Shown: positions 15,923 to 24,370, numbered from the stretch's first letter. The stretch: 64,000 nt of DNA from Granulibacter bethesdensis (GCF_001889525.1 NZ_CP018192.1:776001-840000), one strand, 5' to 3'. Notes: generated by a model from the sequence alone, not told the origin. Numbers and translations: made by a program.

Positions 15923-16741
15923 TTACAGAAACGGATCCTGTTCATAGACCACCCCGGTCAGGGCCAGCCCGTCCGGTGGTGCGGTTGGTCCGGCTTTGGT
16001 GCGGTCACGCGCGGCGAGCGCGGCGGCAACATGCTCTGCTTTCCAGCGTCCATCGCCGACCAGTTTCAATGTTCCCACCATGTTGCGTACCTGATGATGC
16101 AAAAAGCTGCGGGCTTCTGTGATGATCGTGATGAGATCACCATCCCGGCGCACATCCAGCCGGTCCAGCGTACGCAGCGGGCTTTTGGCCTGACAGGCTG
16201 CGGCACGGAACGAGGTAAAATCGTGACGCCCCAGCAGATGCTTGGCTGCTCGATCCATGGCATCGGCATCCAGTGGCTGGGCCACATGCCAGACGCGTCC
16301 TTCCATCAGGGCTGGCCGCGCACGCCGGTTGAGAATCAAATAACGATAGGAGCGGCCAATCGCTGAAAAACGGGCATTCCAGCCGTCGGGTGCGTAAGCA
16401 GCCTCCAGAACCGCCACCGGATAAGGCTTCATGTGGAAGTTCAGCGCTTCCCGCACGCGCTCAGGGTGGAAGGGGGTGGGAAGGTCGATCTGCGCAACCT
16501 GAGCCTTTGCATGCACCCCCGCATCGGTTCGGCCCGCCACAATACTGGAGACGGCTTCCCCCCGCGCCAGTCGGGCAGCGGCCTGTTCCAGCACCCATTG
16601 CACGGAAACAGCCCGTCCTTGAGCCATTGCGCTGTCATCCGTGCCCTGTCGCTGCCAGCCGATAAAGGGTGTGCCGTCATACTCGATCCGCAGCGCGTAG
16701 CGGGTCCAGCCGGGTTGGGGGTCAGGAAAACCCATGCTCAT
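15923..16741 (-). CDS. truA: tRNA pseudouridine(38-40) synthase
   Basis: 272 residues from ATG 16741 (MSMGF); a second ATG at 16735 is equally plausible. The frame is open further upstream, but that lies inside fmt. Catalytic aspartate D73 sits in AGRTDAGVHA. FIGWQRQG near 26 and FLHHQVRNMVGTL in the C-terminal half are TruA signatures. It isomerises uridines 38-40 in the anticodon arm of many tRNAs. It overlaps the fmt end by about 20 bp in the def-fmt-truA string. Confidence 0.95.
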   Translation of the reverse strand: MSMGFPDPQPGWTRYALRIEYDGTPFIGWQRQGTDDSAMAQGRAVSVQWVLEQAAARLARGEAVSSIVAGRTDAGVHAKAQVAQIDLPTPFHPERVREALNFHMKPYPVAVLEAAYAPDGWNARFSAIGRSYRYLILNRRARPALMEGRVWHVAQPLDADAMDRAAKHLLGRHDFTSFRAAACQAKSPLRTLDRLDVRRDGDLITIITEARSFLHHQVRNMVGTLKLVGDGRWKAEHVAAALAARDRTKAGPTAPPDGLALTGVVYEQDPFL

Positions 16742-17654
16742 CCAGCCTGGTGCCCGTCGGCAGTTTGTGGCCCCGCAGGAACGCGGCGGCATCCAGTGCC
16801 GGGCGGCCCGGTTTCTGCACCTTGTCGAGGCAAAGCGCACCATCCCCACAGGCGATCAGCAGGGTGTGATCTCCGTTGCTGATCACGGTGCCGGGTAAGC
16901 CGGAGACATTTGCTATTGCATGAGCTGCGAGAATCTTGAGACCACCACTGAATGTTCCCGGCCATGGATTGAGCGCCCGCACGCGCCTGGCCAGCACGGC
17001 GGCAGGCTGGGACCAGTCCAGCAAGCCATCAGCGCGGCTCAGCTTGGGGGCATAGCAGGCAAGAGCATCATCCTGACTTTCTCCGTTCGGCTGGGTCTCC
17101 AGCACATGCAGGATCGCTTCGGCTCCCGCTGTTGCAAGGGCATCATGCAGTTCTGGGGTGGTTGTGGTTTCGGTGATCGATACTGCGCGCTTCAGCAGCA
17201 TCGGACCGGTGTCGAGGCCTTCTTCCATGCGCATGATGGTAACGCCGCTTTCGGTGTCGCCCGCGAGAATAGCGCTCTGTATCGGGGAGGCGCCACGCCA
17301 GCGCGGCAGCAGGCTGGCATGAATGTTCAGGCAGCCCCGCTGCGGCGTATCCAGCATCGCCTGTGGCAGGATCAACCCGTAGGCCGCCACCACCGCAGCA
17401 TCAAGGTTCAGCGCCCGGAAAGCCTCATGCTCATCAGCTTCGTTCTTCAGCCGTGACGGGTGGCGGACTTCCAGCCCGAGCGCCTCCGCTGCGCGATGCA
17501 CCGGGCAGAGGGTCAAACGGTGGCCCCGCCCTGCCGGACGTGGGGGCTGAGTATAGACGGCGGCAATATGGTGTCCGGCTTGATGCAGGGCATGCAATGC
17601 GGGGACCGAGAAATCCGGACTGCCCATGAATGCGAGGGTCAGGCGTTCCGCCAT
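16722..17654 (-). CDS. fmt: Methionyl-tRNA formyltransferase
   Basis: 310 residues. The N-terminal formyltransferase domain contains FMGSPDFSVPAL (9-20) and the catalytic set N110, H112 (NIHASLLPRWRGASPI) and D148 (EEGLDTGPML). The C-terminal OB-like tRNA-binding domain follows from about 205. It formylates initiator Met-tRNA using 10-formyltetrahydrofolate. It lies just after def on the same strand and overlaps truA. Confidence 0.97.
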   Translation of the reverse strand: MAERLTLAFMGSPDFSVPALHALHQAGHHIAAVYTQPPRPAGRGHRLTLCPVHRAAEALGLEVRHPSRLKNEADEHEAFRALNLDAAVVAAYGLILPQAMLDTPQRGCLNIHASLLPRWRGASPIQSAILAGDTESGVTIMRMEEGLDTGPMLLKRAVSITETTTTPELHDALATAGAEAILHVLETQPNGESQDDALACYAPKLSRADGLLDWSQPAAVLARRVRALNPWPGTFSGGLKILAAHAIANVSGLPGTVISNGDHTLLIACGDGALCLDKVQKPGRPALDAAAFLRGHKLPTGTRLDEHGFS

Positions 17655-17663
17655 GGCGCTGAC

Positions 17664-18200
17664 TCAGCCCCCGCTGTTCTGGCGCTGCTCCTTGGCAAGG
17701 CGGCGCATCAACATGTTGCGTTTCAGAGTGGAGAGATGATCTACGAACAGGATGCCGTCCAGATGGTCGATCTCATGCTGGATGCAGGTGGCGAGGAGGT
17801 CGTCAGCCTCCATTTCTCGTCTGCTGCCATCCAGATCCTCATAGCGCAGCTTGATTCGCGCCGGGCGGGTGACATCCGCATACTGGTTGGGCAGCGACAG
17901 GCATCCTTCTTCACGGGTGGCCATTTCCTCGCTGCGGGCAATGATTTCCGGATTGATCAGCACCAGCGGCGCTTTCTGATCATCCGGGGACACATCCACC
18001 ACTGCCAGCCGTAACAGACTATCAATCTGCGGTGCGGCAAGGCCGATGCCGGGAGCTTTGTACATCGTCGCGAACATGCGTGGCACCAGATCACGTATGA
18101 GAGAGGCGTCTCCGGCCGTGACGAGGCGGGCGCGTGTTTTCAGCGTCTTGTGCGGAGCAATAAGGATGGGCAGCAGCTCTGCCGTGCGGGTCTCTGACAT
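17664..18200 (-). CDS. def: Peptide deformylase
   Basis: 178 residues from ATG 18200 (MSETRTAELL). An in-frame ATG 27 codons earlier (18281) would add an unrelated tail overlapping the heat-shock promoter region. The three deformylase motifs are intact: GIGLAAPQ (51-58), EGCLS (98-102) and HEIDH (142-146), with C100, H142 and H146 as metal ligands and E143 catalytic. It removes the N-formyl group from nascent proteins. It heads the def-fmt-truA operon, nine bases from fmt, and diverges from the small heat-shock gene. Confidence 0.96.
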   Translation of the reverse strand: MSETRTAELLPILIAPHKTLKTRARLVTAGDASLIRDLVPRMFATMYKAPGIGLAAPQIDSLLRLAVVDVSPDDQKAPLVLINPEIIARSEEMATREEGCLSLPNQYADVTRPARIKLRYEDLDGSRREMEADDLLATCIQHEIDHLDGILFVDHLSTLKRNMLMRRLAKEQRQNSGG

Positions 18201-18314
18201 GAAGATGATGTAGCGATGCCATACCCCTCTCGGCAAGCTTGGTCCTGCTGGTAAGCCTTGGAAAAAAGTTACCTCTTGCAAGAGAGCCTCGTCCTGCCGA
18301 CATACTATCGGCGG

Positions 18315-18368
18315 GCAGTGCCGTAATGGGCTGCTTTTAATGCTTCGCTCACTTCAGAGGAGGCCATT
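18315..18368 (+). promoter_or_regulatory. ROSE-like RNA thermometer in the 5' leader of the small heat-shock gene
   Basis: GCTTCGCTC (18342-18350) can pair with the ribosome site GAGGAGGC (18357-18364) around an ACTTCA loop, leaving one G bulged. The strand opposite the Shine-Dalgarno contains TCGCT, matching the U-Y-G-C-U motif of alphaproteobacterial ROSE elements. An upstream hairpin can form from GCAG (18315-18318) and CTGC (18331-18334). The position just before GTG 18369 fits. A CTTG at 18275 could belong to an RpoH promoter, but its -10 is unconvincing. Confidence 0.55.
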
Positions 18369-18824
18369 GTGTCAACCCGACTGTTTACTTCCCCCATGTT
18401 TCTGGGGTTCGATCATCTGGAACAAATGCTGGAACGTGCGTCCAAAAACACGTCAGACGGCTATCCTCCCTATAATATCGAGCAGTTCAGCCAGTCAGAG
18501 CTCCGTATCACCCTTGCCGTGGCCGGCTTCAGCATGGACGAGTTGCAGATCACACAGGAGGATAACCAGCTCGTCATTCGCGGGCGTCAGGCCGATGATA
18601 GTCAGGGCCGGGTTTTCCTGCATCGCGGCATCGCTGCCAGACAGTTCCAGCGTGCCTTCGTGCTCGCCGAGGGAATTGAAATTAAAGGTGCGTGGATGGA
18701 TAACGGGTTGCTGCATATTGACATTGCGAGGCCTCAGCCGGAGACAAAAATCCGCACCATTCCTATCCGTAGTCCCAGCACACCCGTTGCCCCCATTGTC
18801 GAGCGTATTTCGAACGGACAATAA
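18369..18824 (+). CDS. Small heat-shock protein (Hsp20/IbpA family)
   Basis: 151 residues from GTG 18369 with AGAGGAGG five bases upstream. The N-terminus (FLGFDHLEQMLERASK, then YPPYNIEQ) resembles class A alphaproteobacterial sHsps. The alpha-crystallin domain covers about 36-130 with ELRITLAVAGFSMDELQI and GRVFLHRGIAARQFQRAF, and a short tail ends with a weak IPI motif. It is an ATP-independent holdase that keeps unfolded proteins soluble. Translation is probably temperature gated by the leader hairpin that hides its ribosome site. It is followed by a DUF1150 gene, a frequent partner in this class. Confidence 0.93.
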   Translation: MSTRLFTSPMFLGFDHLEQMLERASKNTSDGYPPYNIEQFSQSELRITLAVAGFSMDELQITQEDNQLVIRGRQADDSQGRVFLHRGIAARQFQRAFVLAEGIEIKGAWMDNGLLHIDIARPQPETKIRTIPIRSPSTPVAPIVERISNGQ

Positions 18825-18847
18825 AGGGGATCCGGAATTATCTTGAA

Positions 18848-18879
18848 AACCAACTATTTTATTTACTGTACAGTTGGTT
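18848..18879. repeat. Inverted repeat containing a 10-bp palindrome between hsp20 and the DUF1150 gene
   Basis: AACCAACT (18848-18855) and AGTTGGTT (18872-18879) are perfect complements. Inside, ACTGTACAGT (18865-18874) is a perfect palindrome sharing bases with the right arm, so two alternative pairings exist. No T run follows on the plus strand (GAAAAAA), so it looks more like an operator or processing site than a terminator. Confidence 0.4.
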
Positions 18880-18963
18880 GAAAAAATGATTCCGTGCAAA
18901 ATGTCTTTAAATCGGATTGACTGATCAGGCTGCTGTGTTGGCAGAATATTCAGGAGCATTCAA

Positions 18964-19239
18964 ATGGCTCATCCTAGCTTTCGTCCCAGCCGTGATATTC
19001 CGGCAGATTCCATGATGTCGGACGCCACTGGCATGTTCGATATTCGCCGTATTTCACCCAAGGAATTCGCCATGCTCGGCGTTTCCCAGGTTGCCTATAT
19101 CAAGCCTGTCATTGTCGATGGAAATTCTCTCTTTGCGATCCATGCGGCGGATGGAACCGCAATGGCATTGGCAGATGAATGCGCTGCGGCTGTTGAAGCC
19201 ATTCAGGATCACGATATGGTGCCGGCTTACATTCATTGA
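18964..19239 (+). CDS. DUF1150 family protein
   Basis: 91 residues; AGGAGCATTCAA precedes the ATG. The core MFDIRRISPKEFAMLGVSQVAYIKPV followed by FAIHAADGTAMALAD matches DUF1150, a small alphaproteobacterial family almost always found beside hsp20 genes. Its biochemical role is unknown; linkage suggests stress or protein quality control. It is closed by two hairpins. Confidence 0.85.
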   Translation: MAHPSFRPSRDIPADSMMSDATGMFDIRRISPKEFAMLGVSQVAYIKPVIVDGNSLFAIHAADGTAMALADECAAAVEAIQDHDMVPAYIH

Positions 19240-19248
19240 CCATACTCC

Positions 19249-19306
19249 ATCGGATTGATTTTCAATCCGATTTAAAAAAAGGGCGCTCCTGCCAGGGCGC
19301 CCTTTT
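19249..19306 (+). terminator. Two tandem hairpins after the DUF1150 gene
   Basis: The first stem is ATCGGATTGA (19249-19258) with TCAATCCGAT (19262-19271) and a TTT loop. The second is AAAAGGGCGC (19277-19286) with GCGCCCTTTT (19297-19306), ending in T residues. Both stems are perfect. The second is the better Rho-independent terminator. Confidence 0.85.
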
Positions 19307-19346
19307 GCATGCACATGGTGCCGTGATTTGATCTGGCGTGTTGATG

Positions 19347-19373
19347 AAAAAAGCCCCGCGTCTGACGCGGGGC
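19347..19373 (-). terminator. Terminator after hpf
   Basis: Minus strand: GCCCCGCGT (19373-19365) pairs perfectly with ACGCGGGGC (19361-19353) around CAG and runs straight into TTTTTT (19352-19347). It lies 29 bp after the hpf stop. Confidence 0.9.
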
Positions 19374-19401
19374 ATCTTCATGAGTGTAGGAAAGAATATA
19401 T

Positions 19402-20007
19402 TCAGCCGGGGTTGCCCGATTGCGTATCAATCCAGCCGACATGCCCATCCGTACGTCGGTAGACAACGTTGAGAGTACCAGTGGCGCTGTTACGGAACAT
19501 CATAACCGGCTGATCCGCAAGGTCCATATGCATCACGGCATCCCGTACCGAAAGGATGTTGATGTCGGTGGGGGCCTCGGCAACCACTGTGGCGTAGGTT
19601 TCTGAAAGAGCGTCATCATGCTTGGCCAGAGCGTCTGGAACAGCGCTCTCGTCTTCCTCGCGCAGAATGTATTCACGCGCCAGCTCGGGTTTTTTGCGAT
19701 GAGTCATATCCCGCGCATGTGCGTTCATACGGCGGCGATAACGGCGCAGGCGTTTGGCAATATGTTCGGCGGCATCATCGAAAGCACCATTTGCGTCAGC
19801 GGCTTCGCCTTCGCCACGCAGGACCAAGCCTCGTCCTGCATGCAGATTGATATCACAGATGAAAAAACTGCGCAGGCGGCTGAAGGTGACCTGAGCCTCC
19901 AGTGCCTGATCGAAGTATTTTCGGCTGATGGTATCGAGCTGACTGGCAACGCGCTCCTGCAGGGCGTCGGAAAGATCGATCTGCTTGCCGGAAACCGTAA
20001 TATGCAT
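19402..20007 (-). CDS. hpf: Long-form ribosome hibernation promoting factor
   Basis: 201 residues from ATG 20007 (MHITVSGKQIDL) with GAGGTTAG upstream; the frame extends further but homology begins here. The N-terminal S30AE domain (1-105) includes HITVSGKQIDLSDALQERV and the basic RLRRYRRRMNAH segment. A linker leads to the C-terminal dimerisation domain, with RDAVMHMDLADQPVMMFRNS and VVYRRTDGHVGWIDT (145-197). The long form dimerises 70S ribosomes into inactive 100S particles in stationary phase. It follows rpoN, as in most proteobacteria; no ptsN follows in this window. Confidence 0.95.
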   Translation of the reverse strand: MHITVSGKQIDLSDALQERVASQLDTISRKYFDQALEAQVTFSRLRSFFICDINLHAGRGLVLRGEGEAADANGAFDDAAEHIAKRLRRYRRRMNAHARDMTHRKKPELAREYILREEDESAVPDALAKHDDALSETYATVVAEAPTDINILSVRDAVMHMDLADQPVMMFRNSATGTLNVVYRRTDGHVGWIDTQSGNPG

Positions 20008-20128
20008 GTTTCTAACCTCGATCAGCCAGTGTCTCCAGTTCCGTCTCTGGAATTGGCGAGTTCTGGCCAATGGGCTGGCGAAACCGTGGTCGGATGTGTT
20101 CCGCCTCAAGAAATAGCAATCAACCCAA

Positions 20129-21706
20129 TCAGGCCAGTATCGCTTTCTCCCTTTTGCGCTGCACCGAACTGGGGATGCGCAACGCTTCCCGGTATTTGGC
20201 CACTGTTCTGCGGGCGATGTCTATACCCTCCTGTTTCAAATGTGTGACCAGGGCGTCATCGGAGAGAACATCGCTGGCCGGCTCCTGATCGATCAGCGTT
20301 CTGATCCGGTGGCGAATGGCTTCCGCACTGAAATTCTCCCCGTCTGCGCCGCTGATGGCGGTGGTGAAGAAATATTTCAATTCCAGCGTTCCGCGAGGGG
20401 TGGCGATGTATTTATTCGCGGTGACACGGCTCACGGTGCTTTCATGCATGTCCACCGCCTCTGCAATATCGCGTAGGATCAGGGGTTTGAGATGACTGAC
20501 GCCATGGCGGAAAAAAGCCTGCTGCTGTCGGACGATCTCCGCCGATACGCGCAGAATGGTCTGCGACCTTTGTTGCAGAGATTTCACCAGCCAGTGAGCC
20601 GTATTTAATTTATCCTTGATAAAGGAGCGATCATCCCGGCTCATAGACCGGCGTGCGAATCTGGTAAGGCCGCCCATATTCACCAGCACGCGGGGCATGG
20701 TTTCTGGATTCAGCTCAATCAGCCAGTCGCCGGCAATCGCGACATCAAGCAACAGCGGGGAGGAGAGCGGATCGTCATCCTCATCGCGGGCAGTGGCGGG
20801 GCGGCGGGACATCAGCACGTCCGGGATGATGGTCTGTGGCAGGTCGGAGTCGAAACCGGCACCCGGTTTGGGGTTACAGCGTTTAATATCGTCGATCATG
20901 CCTGCCAGATCTTCCGCATCTACCCTGCACAGGCTCATCAATCGCCTGTGATTCCGCTGGGCCAGTAGATCGAGATGCTCCAGCAGAATGGCCATGGCAG
21001 GGTCATAGCGGTTGAAGGCCTGTAACTGTGTTGTCAGACACTCTTTCAGATCCAGACAGAACAGTCCCGGCGGATCGAAATAGCGCATCGCCGTGCGAAT
21101 GCTTTCCAGATGAGGCAGTGGGCAGTTCAGGGCCCTGGCAATCGCGGCGGGAGGCATGCTCAGTCGGCCCGCCGCATCAAGCTGGGCTATCAGATGTGCA
21201 CCGATCAGACGGTCCTGTGGGCTTGCAAAACACAGACGCAGTTGTTCGGCCAGTTGCTCCCTCAGGCTGGGCCGGTATTCAAGCCGCTGGCTGATGACGT
21301 CGAACGGGCTGTTATCGAAAGAATTCGTGCGGTTGCTGGTTGATTGGCCGGAGAGAAAAGACGTGGTTTCTCCTGGATCGTCGTAGAGGGAGCCGGGATC
21401 GATATCCAGGACCCCGCCATCGGGTATCAACTGGTCTGAACTGGCGGCTTCGGCGCTATCGAGAAAATCCGGTTCCGGTCCAGTCTGATCGAGGGCTGGT
21501 CGTTCCTGTATCAGTTCCGTGCTTTCATCGCGCTCCAGCAAGGGATTGCGCTCCAGTTCTTCCTCGATAAAAGCGGCTACTTCCATATTATTGAACTGGA
21601 GCAGCTTGATAGCTTGACGCAGCTGTGGCGTCATCACCAGAGACTGGGACTGGCGAAGATCAAGCCGAGGGCCGATGCCCGTACCGTAAGCTGAGCCAAG
21701 CGCCAT
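20129..21706 (-). CDS. rpoN: RNA polymerase sigma-54 factor
   Basis: 525 residues from ATG 21706; ATG 21742 would add 12 residues. Region I reads PRLDLRQSQSLVMTPQLRQA and the glutamine-rich IKLLQFNNMEVAAFIEEELERNP, the activator-responsive segment. The acidic region II spans about 55-130. The helix-turn-helix is near 370-440 and the C-terminal RpoN box ARRTVAKYRE is intact. It directs transcription from -24/-12 promoters with an AAA+ activator. It lies between lptB and hpf on the same strand, separated from lptB by 149 bp. Confidence 0.95.
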   Translation of the reverse strand: MALGSAYGTGIGPRLDLRQSQSLVMTPQLRQAIKLLQFNNMEVAAFIEEELERNPLLERDESTELIQERPALDQTGPEPDFLDSAEAASSDQLIPDGGVLDIDPGSLYDDPGETTSFLSGQSTSNRTNSFDNSPFDVISQRLEYRPSLREQLAEQLRLCFASPQDRLIGAHLIAQLDAAGRLSMPPAAIARALNCPLPHLESIRTAMRYFDPPGLFCLDLKECLTTQLQAFNRYDPAMAILLEHLDLLAQRNHRRLMSLCRVDAEDLAGMIDDIKRCNPKPGAGFDSDLPQTIIPDVLMSRRPATARDEDDDPLSSPLLLDVAIAGDWLIELNPETMPRVLVNMGGLTRFARRSMSRDDRSFIKDKLNTAHWLVKSLQQRSQTILRVSAEIVRQQQAFFRHGVSHLKPLILRDIAEAVDMHESTVSRVTANKYIATPRGTLELKYFFTTAISGADGENFSAEAIRHRIRTLIDQEPASDVLSDDALVTHLKQEGIDIARRTVAKYREALRIPSSVQRKREKAILA

Positions 21707-21855
21707 GCGGCGAATGCCTTTTCCCGAACAGAACGATATCAAAATATCGCAAGATTGTCCGGGCTGCCAAGAAGATGGCCTGAGATTTGCATTCGACGCG
21801 GCGAAAATGTCACCCTGCCGAAGAGGCTCTCTTCCGAAGCGGATACGCGATCAGA

Positions 21856-22698
21856 TCAGAGAGAGAAACTTTCACCCAGATAGACGCGGCGGACGCCTTC
21901 ATGCTGCACCACCTCATAGGGTGCGCCTTCCATCAGCAACTGTCCCCCATGCAGGATATAGGCGCGATCAATGACTTCCAAAGTTTCACGCACATTGTGG
22001 TCCGTGATCAACACGCCAATGCCGCGTTGCTTCAGATGACCGACCAGGTCACGGATTTCGCCCACCGCGATGGGATCAATGCCTGCAAGCGGCTCATCCA
22101 GCAGGATATAGCCAGGTTGGGTCGCCAGGGCACGGGCAATTTCCAGTCGGCGTCGTTCTCCGCCTGACAGGGCCAGGGCGGGGGTACGCCGCAGATGGCC
22201 GATGCCAAACTCGGACAACAGCTCCGCGAGCATATGCTCGCGGGTCGTGCGGTTGCTTTCGACAACCTCCAGAGCGGCCATGATGTTCTGCTCGACATTC
22301 AGCCCACGAAAGATGCTGGCTTCCTGCGGGAGATAGCCGATGCCCAGACAGGCACGCCGATACATGGGCAGGCCGGTAATATCGCTGCCATCAAGCTGGA
22401 TCGAGCCGGTATCAGGTCGCACGAGGCCGACGATCATATAGAAGGTGGTGGTTTTGCCAGCCCCATTCGGCCCCAGCAGCCCCACAGCCTCGCCGCGCTG
22501 GACGAAGACCGAGACGTTCCGCACGACAGGGCGTTTCTTGTAGGTCTTGCCAACACCGATGGCCGCAAGCCCATGCGTGATTTTAGCTGGATCGACCCTT
22601 GCTTTGTATCCGCTCCCCTGCGCCCCGTGATCGTGTCCGGAGGCGGAAGTGGGTTCTGCGGCAAGGCTGGAGGTGGAAGGTTGCTCGTTCATGCTCAT
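21856..22698 (-). CDS. lptB: Lipopolysaccharide export ATP-binding protein LptB
   Basis: 280 residues, about 40 longer than E. coli LptB because of an N-terminal extension rich in Ser, Ala and His (GHDHGAQG). Walker A is GPNGAGKT (76-83), the signature LSGGERRR (177-184) and Walker B YILLDEP (197-203). TFYMIVGLVRPDTGSI and LTDHNVRETL-type switch regions match LptB. As the ATPase of LptB2FG it powers LPS extraction from the inner membrane. Its ATG overlaps the lptA stop by four bases. Confidence 0.95.
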   Translation of the reverse strand: MSMNEQPSTSSLAAEPTSASGHDHGAQGSGYKARVDPAKITHGLAAIGVGKTYKKRPVVRNVSVFVQRGEAVGLLGPNGAGKTTTFYMIVGLVRPDTGSIQLDGSDITGLPMYRRACLGIGYLPQEASIFRGLNVEQNIMAALEVVESNRTTREHMLAELLSEFGIGHLRRTPALALSGGERRRLEIARALATQPGYILLDEPLAGIDPIAVGEIRDLVGHLKQRGIGVLITDHNVRETLEVIDRAYILHGGQLLMEGAPYEVVQHEGVRRVYLGESFSL

Positions 22699-23666
22699 CG
22701 CGTCTTGTCTTTTTTGGGCGCTGCTGAGGATGCGGGCTTTTCACTGCCCGTTTCACTGGGGACGATCATGCCTTGCACGCGACTGTCCCGGGCAGAGAGC
22801 AGGGTTGAAATGCCCGTCTTCAAATTCACATCCGCAGCAGCTCCATTGACCTGATTCTGGCCGCGAGTGATGCGCACATGGCCGATCAGACGGGCAATGC
22901 CGGTATCCGGCACATAGACGCCGCGATCGCCATAAGCTGTCTCCGTAGGGGTGCGGATCTCGACATTGCCGTAGGCCTCAGCGCGCTGGAGCTTGCCAGC
23001 CGCAGAAGCGGGATCAGTGCTTTTTTTCGCATCCTGGGCAGTAGGTTTAGGCTGTGGGGCGGTTTTCGCATCCGAGGATTGCTCTGTGCTGTAGCCTACC
23101 AAGGTATCAGCCTTGATGCGTTTACCATCGTTGGTTGTCAGCACGGCGTCGCCGCGCGCAACGGACATGCGCTTTTGCGCCCAATATTCCAGACTATCGC
23201 GGGCAGTCAGCACATCCTGTGGCGTCGTGAGTTTAAGCTTCTTCCCGGTCAACAGCAGAATGGCCTGGTCCATGTCGTAGATCGCACGATCGCCCCAGGC
23301 CTGATCAGTGTCGGTGTAGATGTGAACGTTGCCGACCGCTTCAAGCCGATAAATCTCGTTGGCACCGCTCTCATCGGCCGGATTGGCAGAGGTTTTGGCG
23401 GGCGTGGGGCTAGCAGGCTTCTGATCGGGGGTTTCTTTTTTTCTGTAATGGGCGATCAGCGTATCGGCGCGGACCGTCACATTGTCACGGATTGCCACGG
23501 CATTGCCGCGGGCCACCACTTCCTTTTCCTGCTGCCTCCAGTCGATTCCATCTTGCGCCGTGACCTGCACCGGCCCGCCATGAGACAGGTCAAGACTCTG
23601 GGCCAAGGCGATGCCGGGCAGGCCGATTGCCAGCGCGGTGGTCAGAAGAACCGCACGAATGGTCAT
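22695..23666 (-). CDS. lptA: LPS transport periplasmic protein LptA (OstA domain, enlarged)
   Basis: 323 residues versus about 185 in E. coli. A signal peptide runs to about residue 22 (GLPGIALAQS). The OstA/LptA beta-jellyroll is spread over three stretches (about 30-75, 103-190, 225-300), separated by low-complexity Lys/Pro/Ala/Thr linkers near 76-102 and 195-225. Repeated motifs such as AVGNVHIYTDTDQAWGDRAIYD and AYGNVEIRTPTETAYGDRGVY suggest internal duplication. The C-terminal tail is Lys/Ser/Ala rich. It forms the periplasmic bridge carrying LPS from LptC to LptD. It overlaps both lptC and lptB by four bases. Confidence 0.88.
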   Translation of the reverse strand: MTIRAVLLTTALAIGLPGIALAQSLDLSHGGPVQVTAQDGIDWRQQEKEVVARGNAVAIRDNVTVRADTLIAHYRKKETPDQKPASPTPAKTSANPADESGANEIYRLEAVGNVHIYTDTDQAWGDRAIYDMDQAILLLTGKKLKLTTPQDVLTARDSLEYWAQKRMSVARGDAVLTTNDGKRIKADTLVGYSTEQSSDAKTAPQPKPTAQDAKKSTDPASAAGKLQRAEAYGNVEIRTPTETAYGDRGVYVPDTGIARLIGHVRITRGQNQVNGAAADVNLKTGISTLLSARDSRVQGMIVPSETGSEKPASSAAPKKDKTR

Positions 23667-24370
23667 GGGGCTGTTTTCGCCTGCGTGGTGCCGGTTGGTC
23701 TGGCCGCATTAAGGACCATTCGGGAAGGGCCATGAAACTGCATGGTATTGCCCCGATCCAGTAAGGTGAAGCCATGGCTGGCATCAAGTGTGCCAAACGG
23801 ACCTTCGACGCTGACCTTGTCGCTGGAGGAAACGGCGCCATGATGCATGTTGAGGGAGGCCGTCTGGGATGTCATGACTGTCCCGTCATCCCGGTACAAC
23901 GTTACGTCACCGGTCATGTCCAGCATACCCAGATGTTGCAGATAAGTGCCTTTTTTTGACTGCACCATCAACCAGTTGCCGTTCTGCAATGTGGCGTCTG
24001 CTTTTGGCTGGGCCAGATTGATCCGTTCCTGATCAACCTGTTCGGCCGCATGCGCGGTCACGGTATAGGGACGGTTCTGCTCATCCACGCCGCGATAGGT
24101 GGCGCCGGTGAGCCGCGTTCCGCTGGAAGCGGTGGCCGTAAGGCGTCGATAGGTGACACGGGCGGCATCAACTTCCCGGTCGATTTCCGGCCAGATTGCC
24201 AGCATCGTCAACAGCAGAGCGGCCGTTGCTGGGAGAAGATATTTGACAGCCATGACCATGCGGTGGCGTTGCGCAATCCTTCGGGGGGAAGGCACCTTGG
24301 CCCTTTTGAGCGGAGCGGTCTGGGTGAGGCGAGGTTTGTCCTGCATAGTAAGGGGTTGGCTGGTATTCAT
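23663..24370 (-). CDS. lptC: LPS export protein LptC
   Basis: 235 residues. A basic cytosolic N-terminus of about 40 residues precedes one transmembrane helix (about 42-62, VKYLLPATAALLLTMLAIW), then a periplasmic LptC/YrbK domain with LTGATYRGVDEQNRPYTVTA and the terminal GFTLLDRGNTMQFHGPSRMVL. It passes LPS from LptBFG to LptA. Its start overlaps the kdsD stop by one base (TAATG) and its stop overlaps lptA, so kdsD-lptC-lptA-lptB is one translationally coupled unit. Confidence 0.9.
   Translation of the reverse strand: MNTSQPLTMQDKPRLTQTAPLKRAKVPSPRRIAQRHRMVMAVKYLLPATAALLLTMLAIWPEIDREVDAARVTYRRLTATASSGTRLTGATYRGVDEQNRPYTVTAHAAEQVDQERINLAQPKADATLQNGNWLMVQSKKGTYLQHLGMLDMTGDVTLYRDDGTVMTSQTASLNMHHGAVSSSDKVSVEGPFGTLDASHGFTLLDRGNTMQFHGPSRMVLNAARPTGTTQAKTAP

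Noticed and set aside
18275-18303. RpoH promoter before the small heat-shock gene
   Set aside because: CTTG at 18275-18278 fits a -35, but the best -10 candidates (CCGACAT, CATACTAT) have poor sequence or spacing.
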